Position numbers and translations under genes: made by a program. Below, piece by piece: positions 43,713-57,092 of a DNA stretch of 64,000 nt. Positions within the stretch are counted from its first letter, which is position 1, and every line of letters begins with the position of its first letter. The notes under the pieces are model-generated. The model did no database searches and had not been told where the DNA came from. It saw nothing but the letters and a program-made list of their open reading frames with translations. This stretch comes from Athripsodes cinereus (taxonomy: Eukaryota > Arthropoda > Insecta > Trichoptera > Leptoceridae): positions 10,540,001 through 10,604,000 of the forward strand of contig OX388322.1 of assembly GCA_947579605.1 (NCBI GenBank), given 5' to 3'.

Positions 43713-46475
43713 AAACGTTAGAGAAAAAGACTGGTTAAAACACAATTTTTCAGAATTTAAAATGCTTTATATTAAATTTTTATGTAAATTAACATAAATG
43801 GTTAAAGTTTTACTTCTTTTCAATAATTGATTTACCTGGCTTCAGATTAAAAAGTCATCATCAAACTCTTTTTACGTTGAATCATTGTAAATGTTTGTAA
43901 GTCGAAACCAGTTCACTTAATATTATAGTTAAACTTGAACCATTTGAGCTTTTTTTATATAAATAAGTATGCCATTTTACAAAATAAAAGTCAATTGAAT
44001 CAATAGAATGAACTATTTTTTATTTAGAAGTTCATAGATACTGATTTTTTTTACGCATGGCTTGCATATTATTTTGCATATTTTAGTCTTTTTAGGTTGC
44101 TTATATTCCGGTCTAGTTATTATATTATATTCGACTACATTTCTTGAAGTGCCGATGTGTTTAATACTCCATAATAATGATGCCCTCCAAATGATAGCAA
44201 AACTTAAATGGTGTTAAGCTTTGAACGTGATTTTACAATACCTACTATACTGACACTCAAAGAGCTTACATATTACAGCTGATTGTTGATTTCCCGCCTA
44301 AATGCGTTTGAATAACGGAAATATATATTACGTTTTAGTACTACTACCATAGAGAACAATTGAACTTGAACTCGAATTTGTAGTACGTAGATACTTACAT
44401 ACTAGGTACTTTTGTAAACGTTTTATAGTTAAACTGTTTGTCTTCTAAAGATGCATATTCCTGCAAATATATTTCCAGCAGTTCTCAGATTTTCTTCAAT
44501 CATTTACATCTCCCGATTTGATTTTCATCATAGAGAATTCATATCTCCCATTATTTGCATTAGGAAAAGTCCGTGGCAACATCTTGGCTCCTCTAACATA
44601 TTATAGAGAATTATTTTTTCCTGTTCGAAAGCAACGTATTTCATTTTCATTTCATATTAGCGGTTATTATTATATAAGCAAGCAAAGAAAATATTAATTT
44701 TTGAAAAGTTTTTTCACAATACACCGTTGGTATGAATACAATGTTATCCCAATATGAAAGAAAGCTACTCGTTATTTGGTACATATATGTAGTTTTTAAA
44801 TAATAATGTTGGTTTTCTCCATATCATTATGTTATCAAATCTCAGATACACAGCCATTGTTTCCGTAAAATAAGTTAAATGTTTGTGAGAGAAAATAGTT
44901 TGCAAAATTTGGGTAGGTAGGATAAATAAAAAAATCATGAAGACAAACAAAAAGATTGATAATATCATTATAAAAAATAGCCTCCATAAAGTGGACATTG
45001 GTTTCTATTGGACAACAGTTTATATCAATATACACACCACTTGAGGTTATACCGTACCTATTTATTATAGAAACTGTGTATGCTCCGTTTATTATTAAAA
45101 CGTTTATTATTCTAATGGAGCAATGACTCCATAATATTGTTATGCGTACTTATATTAATATACAAACTTTAAGCTCCCGGGGTAAAAACGAAGAGGAAAT
45201 ATTTTCAAATAGCTGTTAAGGCACTATACATTGCTGATTATTTAAAATTTTATTGGGTTTACCATAAGCTATAAAAATTTAAAAAGTTTTTAATTCTATT
45301 GATTACAAAAAAAATCGTCTTCTGAATAAAGTATCAACCACCTATCAGAACGAAAATCTTGTACCTACTTTTGAATCTCTTATACTTCCCTGTCTCTATA
45401 TTAAATTTGTTGTACCACCGTTGTAATGTGCACTGTGTTTTTGCAATGAGGTAGCTGATGGACCTAAATACATTAAATGGTTGGCATACCTCATTGCTGA
45501 ATGGAAAATGTTATAATGTTACGTCTCCTTTTTTTTTTATTCCGGTACTTTGATGGTTCTAGAAATTTCTTTTTACTTGTACCAAATCTCTATGTGATCC
45601 ATGTTGTTCTGCTGCTTTTATTCTTTCCAGAACTTCGTTTCCACTTCACAGCAAGTGTCACAAGCACATGGCTGTTAATCTTAAGGGCGAAAATGAAACA
45701 TTGAAATCACTCCTCTATTTTATATATTTTAAAAGTTCATGTATCTATATATTTTTTGATTGAATGTATTATTTAAATTTAAATAGATGGGGCCATAGGC
45801 CCATTGCGAAACTCAAAGATTAACTTACGCATTATCTCTGGTTTAATCTAGTAGAACGCAAAAACTACAATAAATAATAGCATTTCATGACGATCAATAT
45901 TATAAAATTATAATATTGATTTATTTATTAATGATTCTAATAATAATATATTAAGTTCCCTGTAAAATGGCAACATCGCAATATTATCATGTACCTACTT
46001 AGTACCTACGTATGTTTCATGATTAATATTGTAAATTCAAAGATAATGTGGTCGATGATAGTCCAATGTTGCTATAATAATAAATGATACAACAACATAA
46101 CCTCACATTACACGTTATTTATTGGCGGGAACAATAAGTCATTCAGTACGGTTATAATATTATAATCCTGTCTTTTTATCTGATATTCATTAACGTGTAA
46201 GCTTCTTCATATGGGTTTATTCTACAGTCAGGTATTTTGCATACAAAATGAATTTTGTAAAATGAAAATTGTAAACTTCTGCGTTGTTTGAGTGTGTTTT
46301 TCTTTATTAAATTTGTTTCGAAAAAAGATATTAACATTTAAAATTGATGATAAACGTAAGGGAAAACTCGGGTGGTATTGGGTAAAATTGACAATATTAA
46401 CGCGTTTTAATTTTTGTAATTTATTTTATTATATTTTCGATGTTTTTGGCATTAACTATGTGATAATTACGCGAC
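43713..46475. other. AT-rich DNA, mostly featureless
   Basis: No gene was seen. A word at 45480-45500 (TTGGCATACCTCATTGCTGA) matches the repeat X middle, but its surroundings do not extend convincingly. The rest is AT-rich. Confidence 0.45.
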
Positions 46476-46706
46476 ATGATTAGATAATGAGTTTTATTCA
46501 CTATGTATTGAAATTATCACTTATGATTCTTTATATAGGTCTGTGACTGGTTTCGACACGCTAGTATCATTCACGAGCAGATTTGAAACTTAGTTTTAAA
46601 TCTGCTCGTGAATGATACTAGCGTATCGAAACCGGTCGCAGACCTATATAAAAAATCATAAGTGATAATTTAAATACATAGTGAATAAAGCTCATTATCT
46701 AATCAT
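46476..46706. mobile_element. 231-bp near-perfect palindrome (foldback element)
   Basis: Left arm 46476-46590 and right arm 46592-46706 are reverse complements at roughly 95% identity with a one-base centre. Outer ends read TGATTAGATAATGAG. The inner arms contain GTATCATTCACGAGCAGATT. There is no coding capacity. With essentially no loop, a transcript would fold into a 115-bp duplex. Confidence 0.92.
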
Positions 46707-46791
46707 TTATTTTATTTTTATTCATTTCATAATATTATAAATAATTTTTCAATTCTACGAGTAAAAAGGGTGACCAAAATAATAAATATGT

Positions 46792-47226
46792 TTTAATAGA
46801 CCATTAAAGGATGACGTCACAGAAAAAATGTTTGAATGACAACAACGGAACAAAAACAAAACAAACAAAAAGGTGGCATCTCTTTCTAACTGCGCAGTTC
46901 TAACTATGCGGGAAAAAGAGATAAAGTACCATAACACATGCTATCTCAGATAGTAAATTATTTCAAAGAGCGTTGTCATGTAGGTATGATCCTTCCAACT
47001 GTCAGTATTGCAAAATCAATCAATATTGGGTGGAACGCCTAAAGAATACCTAATAATAAAAAAAAACTGTCAGTGTCGTTTTTGTTATTATTTTGTCGTC
47101 TGACTTTCTTTTTTTTCTCTTATGGCATAACATCCTACAAGGATGATTTGCGCAATCTGACGGTTTGCCCTCCAAGCAAAAGCAAATCCATAGACAAGAC
47201 CACGTGACCTTTAATGGTCTATTAGA
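46792..47226. mobile_element. MITE with about 17-bp terminal inverted repeats
   Basis: TAATAGACCATTAAAGG begins at 46794, and its exact reverse complement ends at 47224. Both are followed inward by TGAC/CACGTG-like words. Flanking TA could be a TA target duplication (Tc1/mariner-like), but the boundary is ambiguous. Complementary GTTTTTGTT/AACAAAAAC words occur internally. No transposase was found. Confidence 0.7.
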
Positions 47227-47340
47227 TTTTGCGATTCGACTTTAACAAAAATTGCGTCAACTATTGGAAAGAGACCTTTTTCTTGGACTTCCACGTCATT
47301 CGGTTCAACTTCATTCTTCTTCAATGATCACATATTTTCT
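47227..47340 (-). other. Short open minus-strand segment, unassigned
   Basis: SLKKNEVEPNDVEVQEKGLF and PIVDAIFVKVESQNLI read openly for about 37 codons with protein-like composition, and end in the MITE end at 47226. There is no acceptor with a pyrimidine tract and no recognised family. It could be the end of a decayed ORF cut by the MITE. Confidence 0.25.
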
Positions 47341-48045
47341 TTTTTTATGATATTTGATATTTTTGTACAAGAATCACCCTTGTTTTTTAATCTTGATCTA
47401 AAAAAGTATCTGGTCTGATATTTTTTTCTGTTCTTTATACATTTTGTTTTTTGTTTAAAGCATATTTGTCTCAATAAATATACTTGTCAACAGTTATATC
47501 ATGTATAAAGATGTAATATTGTAACATCTATATTGATTTCTCTCTCATATCTATATACAGATATGATCAAAACGTCCATTAAAATAAAACCACAGTGCCA
47601 ATAATTCAATTTGTCTTTGCCAAATGCTGTTTGCTAGACAAATGTTTCTATCACAGAAAAATAATATCTATTATGGTATTTCGTGGAAAAAGCCCATAAC
47701 AATATTATTTTAGTTCTATGATATAAGATATATAATATAATACATACACACATATGGTAGATATATATAATACATGTATCCCGAATACAATGCTTTCGGT
47801 GAATATTAAAACAACTGTTTGAATATAAAATTATGAATTATGCTTGTCTGTACTTTCTTTATCTATCGTGAAGTTGTTCAATATTGGACAGAAAATAATT
47901 TTGTCACAATATTTGTTTATAAACATAACCTTACTTTACAGTTCGAATCTCAATGTTATTATACATAGCTATGTCAAACAGCTAGTGTGTTTTTTTATCC
48001 ATTTCCGATCTACTGAACTTTTTATTGAATTATTTTAAAATATGA
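47341..48045. other. AT-rich DNA, no feature seen
   Basis: No recognisable structure. Confidence 0.5.
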
Positions 48046-48263
48046 ATGTTTGTCCTGATCATCATCGCCTTCGACGCTCCTCTCAGGAGCACTATGCTGA
48101 ATTCAGCCTCCCCCATTCAGACCGACTCTGATCCAATTACGTCACCTCTTTCCACGACATCCCCTGCGCTCTGATGTCGTTGTCATAGAGACGGTGTATT
48201 GTGATAGAGGGACGCCCGGGTCGACGGAACCCTTGCGGACGAAAGAACAGTGCTATGTTTGTC
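48046..48263 (-). mobile_element. Short LINE (family C) with 9-bp TSD
   Basis: The insert at 48055-48254 matches 17221-17420: TCATCATCGCC, GACGCTCCTCTCAGGAGCAC, TCACCTCTTTCCACGACATC, GAGGGACGCCCGGGTCGACG, GAACAGTGCT. It ends in the same (GAT)n tail. ATGTTTGTC flanks both sides (48046-48054 and 48255-48263). It is more 5'-truncated than the 17210 copy and highly similar to it. Confidence 0.9.
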
Positions 48264-51200
48264 TTACTCTTCATTAATTTGTAATTCTTCGAGATTTTAG
48301 GTCAGTGATTATTGTCGTTGTGTTATAAAAATGAGAAATATTGGCAACAGAGTTTGAGCCCCAAATCTGGCAACTGAATTTCAAAAAATCATGTCTTTCC
48401 AAAATATATAAAAACTTAGCATATCTACCGATCATTTTTATCCACCATAAAAATATATTTCACCAAAATATATTTTGTCAATTAGATTTCTTTTGGTTCT
48501 ATATTATATTCGAATAATCAGTAGGTAAATAGAAAACAAATTCCGTCAAAAAGTTGGTTCAATATACGCGTCGATATTAAAATTAAAAAAAAGAACAACG
48601 CTAAATATTGTATTATAGTTATTGCATAACTAAACTATATCTCGGCGCCCGCCAATACGTGAGATATTTTTACAAATCATAGATAATAATATTATAAATA
48701 CATAGACAGTATTATGGCAACACAACACAAATAAAATAATGACTATCTATAGATATGTTTTATCTACTTAATTATGTATTCGTGCCTTTCATATTGTGTT
48801 CTTTTTTTAAATGTTATAATTTGTAGTATTCATTCGAACGCATTCTAGAGGTGCGTTCAAATTGATACTGCATTTCAAATAAAGGGGTACGTTCACATGC
48901 AATGAATGTTTTACATGGAAATATTTACACATACTTCAAGTAGATACCTAATTCATACATTACAATATTTCAAGTTCATTTGAATTTTGTTGCATTGAAT
49001 CATTAACACACTATATTTATTTATGTAACTGACAATTATTTTCCTAAAGCAAAAAAACCTTTTTTTATAATAGTGCAAATGAATAAAAAGCTACAAATTA
49101 AATGTATGCAAATAATGTGAAAATTAAAGAGTGTGGAGATTTTTCGGAGAAGGCATTTGGGCTTTATATTATTGTCTTTAAATTCGTCTCATTAATAAAT
49201 TCAAATATGTTTTGCGTAGGATTTCACAAATGTATAAAGCATTTTTCAAATTTAGAACAAAGTAATAATAATTATTGCCAGTGTGAAAAATAAATAACAC
49301 CATAACGATATTAACATAAGGAACGTAGTTAAGTAGGTATCCGATTAAAAGTCCATTAACTTAGAAAAATAGCCAACACGGAGTGAATTGGTATAATTAT
49401 TATTGTACATTCATACAATGTAATAAGATTATAATGTTCCTAGTGGATTCCTTTATTAACACGGCATAATGTTGGCATTGTTATAAATAATAAAATCGCT
49501 GAATAGAACACATGTTATAGCAATAATTAATTATGATTTTGACTGTATGTTCTACGTAGTGTGCGGAGGTACCTGCCTCAGTCTATTGTCCTTATGCTTG
49601 TATCCCACGCATCAATTTATACAGAAGAGTTATTTATCTATAAGTATAATATTATAATGTTTTTACACTATTCTTCATTCATACCTATGCTTCTACTCTG
49701 TATATAGTGACTACATGCCTACCCCACTTTATAATATTAAAACCATGTTTTGTTCATGAAATTTTTCATTTTACTTACATATAAGTACATGACTAAGTTA
49801 CTTCATAATTGACATACCTACTGTGATTTTCATATATGAAAAAAGCACCGCATGCCAAACCTTACTGGACCTTGTTTGAAACTGATACGACGATAAGAGG
49901 ACTGTAGAAACGATAAGATTGTGAAATATCTCAAATTAATGACAAATTAATATATGTTCTCAAAATACTAACAAATTGTAGAAAGATGGAATGTTGGATG
50001 TTGTCTTTAATTTCCTGTAACAAAATGTGAAAACAATAAAAAAACATTATGAAAGCATGACTAATATGAAAAGGTATGTTCCGTCACTATCATATAGGTA
50101 CCTAACCCGTATTCTTTAAATAAAAAATATTATTTACATCCGATATTATTGGCAGACACTTTATCCAAGTTTTGCACATGATATTCACCTACATCTGAGA
50201 TTTGTGTTAAAAAAATTTACACATCAAAATATCTTGTCCATTAGTCACATTACTTAAATTTTGGGATATATACCAAGGTTCAGCTCTCACAGCTGGCATA
50301 CATTTAAATCCAGAACTCACATTTGAAATTTTCATTTTTCAATTACAAGATTCAGTTTCATACTTGACTTTTAACAAGATCTAGGTTTCAGAAATAATAT
50401 TTTGTCTATACCTGTTACCAAGTCCAAACATAATGTGTTTTGACTTGGTAAGCCTTGGTAATATTATAATCTAGAATGACGTTAACCTAAATCTAGGTTT
50501 CGCGTCTAAAGTATTCTCTATCAGGGTTTCGCGCCTATCCAATACAAAAAAAAAAATCGTAGTATTTTGTCGAAAATCAGTAAATTACTGTATCAAGTCT
50601 TCTTACCCTATGGTACTTGATTATATTGTTGTTTTTATTACTGTGTACATATTGCGAATGTGTACCTAATATATAATTAATAAGTATTATTTTAAGTATG
50701 TAGGTATGTATGTTGGTACACAATACTATTACATATTATAAGATAATAATATACTCGTCAGGTATATAAGTAATATATAGTTAATGTGTTATTAATAAGG
50801 AATGTAGATATCCCACATTCATAATATAATAAAATCTGTAGATGAATGAGCACCTTCGCAGTTTCTAGGGAAGTGTGTTTATACATACCTCCTCGCCACA
50901 TTTTTGTAAGTAGTGTGTTTGTATTATAAATGGCATCATCTATGTATATTATAATATGTATGTAAGTGCTCTGATACCTACGTTAAATTCCAATTGTTAT
51001 GATAAATGTTTTTAAGTACATGAAATGTGTACAGCTCTGTCATGAAGGTCGATAAGTTACATTATTTGGATAAGTCAGTTAAATTAGATTGACAAAAAAA
51101 GAAAAAAATAGTGATTAAACGATAGAATTTTATCCACTAATCATATCAATTGGTAATTTCTTTCGATTCCCAATAATCGACGATTATGAGTACTTTTGTT

Positions 51201-51432
51201 TTCGAAAGAAGAAGTATGTGTCTTCTAAAGTTGTATAAATTCGATGGAGTCAAAATATGTGTCTGACATGCTTTTCAATTTTCTATTCCAACCGCAAGAA
51301 AAAACTATTTTTTTTACATAAAATCAAGCTACGTTTAACATGTCGTAAGAATGTAGAGAAAATGATATAATAGCATCAAGCACAATAAAATATTTGCCAG
51401 GTAAATGCGCCATTAGAATATTTCATGCATTC
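48264..51432. other. AT-rich DNA with one small hairpin
   Basis: No gene was seen. At 50416-50450 TACCAAGTC pairs with GACTTGGTA, with an inner CAAACA/TGTTTT stem. Around 50390-50540, AATCTAGGTTTCGCG-like words recur in short degenerate copies. The remainder is featureless. Confidence 0.45.
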
Positions 51433-51690
51433 ATACCTTCACAGTGTTTCCCACAAGTGAAGTAGCCAGCGGATTAACTTTATGAAAAAACATTCGAATT
51501 TTCATCTTCGAGACAAAAAAATTTGGTATGTGTGGTATACCTAGTCGCTGAATTAAAAATGCTAAATATATTTTATGAGATGTTTTACGAATACTTGCCT
51601 TATATAGGACACCCGAAAACTTACAAAAAAGACTTGGAGCCCTATTCCTTACTGGAAACTCTACTGAGTAAAATTGGAATAAAAATAGTT
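51433..51690 (+). repeat. Repeat X, diverged full-length copy
   Basis: Ordered matches: CATACCTTCACAGTGTTTCC, CACAAGTGAAGTAGCCAGCG, GGTATACCTAGTCGCTGAAT, TATAGGACACCCGAAAACTT, ACAAAAAAGACTTGGAGCCC and TATTCCTTACTGGAAACTCT. Both ends are recognisable over about 258 bp. Confidence 0.7.
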
Positions 51691-53362
51691 TATTTAGTAG
51701 CAAACATTTTATCATGAAATTCGATAGAAACATAACACGAGTTTAAATTTATTCTTATCCAATCTTTGATAGAGTAATTAAAAAAATATGTAGGTACAAG
51801 GCGGGTGTTTTGAAGTACGAAATTTATTTTATTTATTAATTCTTCTAAAAACAATTCAATTATCTAACAATACATACATACCTAACCAAATGGAGCAACA
51901 ATTAAAGAAATATATCATAGAATGCTCTCAGGCGTGTCCATATTTTTATTGATTATTTCTTATTTGCATGTATTTATTAGATTTACGATATACAGTTCGT
52001 GTCATTAGTACATAGCTAGAAGGTATAGAATGCTTCCTACAACACTTCATCAAAATAATAATGACAAACATACGTAGAATACGAAATATTACTAGTTCGC
52101 CTATTTGGTAACAGTTCACAATACATAATACATGTATGTAATGTAATGATGATAATCATATGTTGAGTATTCGTATATTATATTGTGTGTGGGAGGTTCG
52201 ATTAGACCATGTCCATTAGAGTATGTACAAATATTATTACGGTCAAACGTAGATCCTACCGACTATAGCCACACTAACGATCAGTTAAGTCGTTGTTTCA
52301 TAAAATAATCAGTCAAAATCAAAACAAGTCGAAATTTCTTTTGGTATATTTACGTATATTGTGCTTTAAAAACACAATAAAAAGTGAAATATACCACATA
52401 ATAATCGCACTGTTACAGGCATTATGTTGTCTTTGTTCCGTTCAATAGTTAAACAATTCGAAATATTTATTTGTGGAACTGAAAAAAGGTACATTCTTTT
52501 AATAACTTAATAATTAATATATAAAGGGAGCCGTGTATTTCAAAAGTTATTTGTTTGTTGTTGTTGTGAAGTTGATTTTATGAATTATCAATGAAATCTA
52601 ATTTTTCGAAAATTCGACTTGTTGATGTGTGGAACTGGACATTCGATTTGTCTCCCACTGTTTTTTTATTTCTTGTGAATGCATGCATGGTAAACGTAAA
52701 ATGTCACACAAAGACATTTAATGTCTTGTATTTGGCGATAAAGGGTTCCACCGATTCCGAACGTTTGATTTCTTTTTGGCAAGGTGAGGACAACTTGCGT
52801 ATATATCATAATATGCTGATAGTCTTTTTTTTATTTGTTTAAGAAAATGGGCAACATTCAATAAAATTTTACAAAATATAACATAATAACCATTAAACAT
52901 ATTTCTTGTACTTGACCAGCCCATCTTTGAGTTCATTATTATTATTATTATTGCCAGTACAGTACGAACACAGAAATAAAAAAAGAAAAGAAAGAAAAGA
53001 AAAGAAAAAATAAACAAATATTTCATTCTCACCCTCTCCAAATTGTTATATGTGGTAACGCATCGATGTAGTGGAAGTTCTGAGCAGTATTAGTACTTTT
53101 TTTACTTAAAAAGATAGTCTTAATTATTTTAAAACTTCAATTACTTAATTTAACTGTAAATATCAAAGAAATTATTTCTGAAAAGTTAAATATTACTTAG
53201 AGAAAGCAAATAATTTATACGGAAGCAGGAATATATAAAAAAAAAACAACATTATTTTTTTCTTGGATTTCTTAAGTGTAGTTGCACCTATTGCAACTAT
53301 TCTGCTTTCAGAATTTTATTTAGCTGAGAACAATAGTCATTAGACCTTAACAGGTTGACTCG
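51691..53362. other. AT-rich DNA with microsatellites
   Basis: (ATT)n occurs near 52935-52952 and a polypurine AAAGAAAAG tract at about 52976-53011. Words near 52735-52800 (GATAAAGGGTTCCACCGATT, GGCAAGGTGAGGACAACTTG) may be scrambled repeat X remnants. No gene was seen. Confidence 0.45.
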
Positions 53363-53521
53363 CCATGAACTTTTTTTTTTTTTCAAAAAGATATATCTGG
53401 GTTTGTTATAAACCCAAATACAACCTTATACACCTTTCACACTAAGCTAAAAGCTTGTGCCGTGAAAGGGGAGTTTGCCGGCACTCTACCTCGAGGCTAC
53501 CGACGAACTCTTGTCCATGAA
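53363..53521 (-). mobile_element. tRNA-derived SINE with B-box deletion
   Basis: Nearly identical to 16853-17019 over both outer parts (GATATATCTGGGTTTGTTAT through GGAGTTTGCCGGCAC, and CTCTACCTCGAGGCTACCGA). It lacks about 43 bp between them, which removes the B box and part of the head. CCATGAA at 53363-53369 and 53515-53521 may be the TSD. The high identity implies recent mobility of the family, but this copy lost its promoter. Confidence 0.85.
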
Positions 53522-54322
53522 ACACTCATAAAATTTATTTTTGTTTCTGATGAGATTTGTACATGTACATGATTTTATAAAAATAAAAAAAACATATTTT
53601 AAACACAAATTTTAAAATGAGTCAACAATGATGAAAATAAGAAAGATCTGAATTGATAAAAATTATCGCAATGATAAAATATTTATTTTGATGGCGAGCA
53701 GATAGTTTTCAAAATAAATTCATTTCTAAGCGCCCACATTCATTTTTTATTACAAAATTATACAATAATGTAATAGTATTTAAATAAAAATATTAAAAAA
53801 AGAATCAATAATGCAAGAATTTCTGTAACATCATTTCTCTCTCGTATGCAGCACTATGTGTGTCAGATCTAGAAATGCACAAAGTATACCCACTTAAAGT
53901 ATTAAAATGGGATAGTTATGCCAAAGATTACTACTACTCGCTATAAGTACAGCTGATATAGTATGTATGTAGCGATATTGCATTATAAAATCAAGAATAT
54001 AATATATCTAGTTATGCCATGTATGTATGTAGATGTAATGGAATTATCCGGTTCTTAATCAATGTCTTCATACCTCGACACATTTCTTCTTCCATTATGC
54101 AACACTTTACCACTTAAGTTGATATAACAATATACTTACACCAGTTTGTATGTAACATACAGCGACCAATCCACATTCGTTCGTTCATTTGTTTAAACTA
54201 TCACGATATCTTCAATGTATGTTAGGTAATCAGTGAATTCTTCATGGATTTAAAAATCAAAATATGTTATTTGTAACACGAGTATTATTATTCAATGTAT
54301 GAATATTTCCCCGTTTAAACAG
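53522..54322. other. AT-rich DNA, no feature seen
   Basis: No recognisable structure. Confidence 0.5.
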
Positions 54323-54356
54323 CAATGGCTAAGTGCATACATCTCAGCTTCTTTTT
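54323..54356 (+). other. Candidate start-codon exon, 34 nt
   Basis: An acceptor (TTTCCCCGTTTAAACAG) precedes CAATGG, a reasonable start context. The segment reads MAKCIHLSFF and reaches the donor GTAAGTAAGT after TTTTT. The start of a secretory signal peptide would look like this, but ten codons are far too few to identify a gene, and chance is quite possible. Confidence 0.2.
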
Positions 54357-54532
54357 GTAAGTAAGTGTTAAGTGTTAATAGTTTCTTGTTCATATGTTAT
54401 CACTGGTACGATACATGGAACTGGAGATCATGGGAGGACACGATATGTCATAGAGAGATGATTTCTTAGCGATAAGAAGTGCGTGGGTTTATGTTGCTCG
54501 AAAAGAATGAAAAATAAATAGAAGAGGCCTAT

Positions 54533-54590
54533 ATTCAGCAATGAGGAGATAAAGGCTAGCAGCATTAAGACTGAACTGAAAAGGTCTGAA
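54533..54590 (+). mobile_element. Fragment of LINE family E
   Basis: AGAAGAGGCCTATATTCAGC and AATGAGGAGATAAAGGCT match the EEAYIQQWRDG end of the copy at 32334-32552 with substitutions. Confidence 0.6.
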
Positions 54591-55529
54591 CATATTATAA
54601 TAGCTTATGATCTATTTACACGTTTTTGTTGAAACTGTATTTATTATGTTCATTTGTATCCATGACCAATTGCGTATAAAATTGGCTTTATTTTTCTGAA
54701 AATCAATTTAAAAATATTATCTGGCTGAAAATTGAATCTAAAATCATCTGTATTTGTGGCCAATATAATATTCTTCGCATACCAAGACCAGCAAAAACAA
54801 AATATACAGTTTTAACGTTTCTTATATCTACGCAATTTTTATCATATTTCGGTACTAATATTTGTATCATTATCAGGGTGGCAAAACACATCTGTCTCAA
54901 TCATATGTATAACAACTTTTATAATAATGATAGATTTCTGCTCTTACAATCATCTTCACAACGTTTATTGTATTATTATTATTCCTTACATTTCGTCCTG
55001 TTTCAATCTAGTTTCTCTTTGCGATTATCTATACGATAATCTACGATTATCTATAATCAATCTCCACCCTTCTGAAATCAATTCTCATAGAAACAACACC
55101 ATGTATCATCATTACCACACACAAGATGATAACACCTTCACATCGAAGTCAATTATTATTTCATACCTACCTAGTACATAATAATGTTTTTATTGCGTTT
55201 ATATTGAAAACGATCATCAATCGATTTTCTTTGCATGATTACAGCAGTACTTACTTTTGCATCTGTAAAAATAATCGTATCGTTTAACAAGTTATTTTGT
55301 TTTATTTATTTTGATAGTTATTAATTGGAATCCTGCGGTGTTTCCGGTAAAGAATTGGTATTGGTACTGTGTTTGAGAAATATCCTTAAAAAAATACATT
55401 TTCAATTTTGTCATATTTTTTTATTGTCACGGACGATCTACAAGTTTATAAGAAGCAGTTGTCATTAACAGGAACATAGAAAATATAAGTTCTAATTATA
55501 ATTTAAAATTAATAATTTACTGACTTACG
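54591..55529. other. AT-rich DNA, no feature seen
   Basis: No recognisable structure. The ORF near 54927 lacks a domain. Confidence 0.5.
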
Positions 55530-55600
55530 TGACCCCTCTTCTCTCTGCTGGATATAGGCCTCTTCAAAACTTTTCAAAACGTATAGTATCTAGACCAAAT
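55530..55600 (-). mobile_element. Fragment of LINE family E
   Basis: CTCTCTGCTGGATATAGGCC, TCTTCAAAAC and TTTTCAAAACGT match 32353-32400 in the same orientation (EEAYIQQW region). Confidence 0.65.
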
Positions 55601-56324
55601 TATGTAATCACTGACAAGTTAATAGAAATTAACTTTTAAATAAATAAGGTAAATGAAAAATAAAACCACTCAACTTTCATATGTTACATTAGTAGCAATT
55701 CCATTAGAAGCTAAAAATATGCGCATTATTTGTTCTCAAAAATAAAAATATTGATGAGATCATTTGTGAATTCCGTATACTTGAAGTCTATTAAAATGAT
55801 AGAATTAATAAATCAGGAAAATAAGAGACAAATCAAGATTTATTTTACGTCTTATTATCGAGTCGTCGAGATGATAAATAATGTGATTAGACATGCGCAA
55901 GATAATGCGCAGAATGTGACACCATACAGAAAAATATAATACATTATACTATACATATATTATGATATATACTATCTAATTTACTTATTGGATTATCTCT
56001 GGTATGAATGTTATTGATGCTGCACGCCTATCAACACCTCGTTATTTCGTAATAGCTGTGATCAGCGCTAGTCACATATGCACCATACTTATTGCTACTT
56101 AAGTATGTAACCAGAGCAGGTTTATATGGTTATTATTACATAGGTTTATCATGAAATAAAATAGATTATTCCATAAACATAGAAATATATTTCGATAAAC
56201 ATATTTTAATATTGTAATGGTTGATTGATGTCATTAAGATCTTGAATTTCATATTCACTAGATTGATATTTCGATTTTGAAGAGGTTATGTGAAAAAGCA
56301 CGGACCCCTAGATTAACGAGGCTC
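55601..56324. other. AT-rich DNA, no feature seen
   Basis: No recognisable structure. Confidence 0.5.
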
Positions 56325-56430
56325 AATTACGAAGATCAAATTCTCAAAAATAGACACGAGCTGAGTAAAAAAAATAGGCGTGCGTGTATGAGAAATTGTA
56401 TAAATGTAGAGAAAGCAAAATAATAAAAAT
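56325..56430 (+). mobile_element. LINE family A fragment
   Basis: The plus strand reads DQILKNRHELSKKNRRACMR, then NCINVEKA, the same segment as in 22907-23130, cut off at both sides. Confidence 0.75.
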
Positions 56431-57092
56431 AAAAACAGCTATTAAAAAAAATTAAGAGTGAAAAATAAATGTTATCAAATAAAATGAACCAATTAAAAAA
56501 ACACTTAGCAATCAAGAATACAAAACAAAAGCAAAGTCTACCTATCTTACGTAATAAGTGGGCGCATTATTTTATAACTAACACAAAGAGCAAATGATTC
56601 ACAAAATGATGACTTTAATAAAATATTTTTTCCATAATTTCTCTACTATGCGATTTATTGCAATAGTAATAATTATTGTTTTTGTATTATTTTATATTGT
56701 TTTTTCTTTCTCCGACAAAAAAGACAATAAACAATATTTAAAAAAATATGTCACTTGATACAGCGCTGGTAATTTCCATGCACACTTCAAGTTATTTTAT
56801 TTAATATACCTACATAGATACGAGTAGGTATATATCTCCGTTACATTATGGTGACATAGCTGAATGAAGGAAGAAATATTATTGCAGGAGGTAAATGGAA
56901 AACCCAGCGATGATCGTAGCTTTAATATTTGGTCGTATTTTGGTCTATATCATATTAATATTATGATTCGTTGAAAAAAATCCTTCATTATAATTATATT
57001 TATAATAGGCCTTCCATCCAGCAGAGAATGATTTCGGCTAAAGTCCAATTCATTAAATTTCTTTAATGATTTCTGATATATTTTTGTTGTGA
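56431..57092. other. AT-rich DNA, no feature seen
   Basis: No recognisable structure. Confidence 0.5.
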
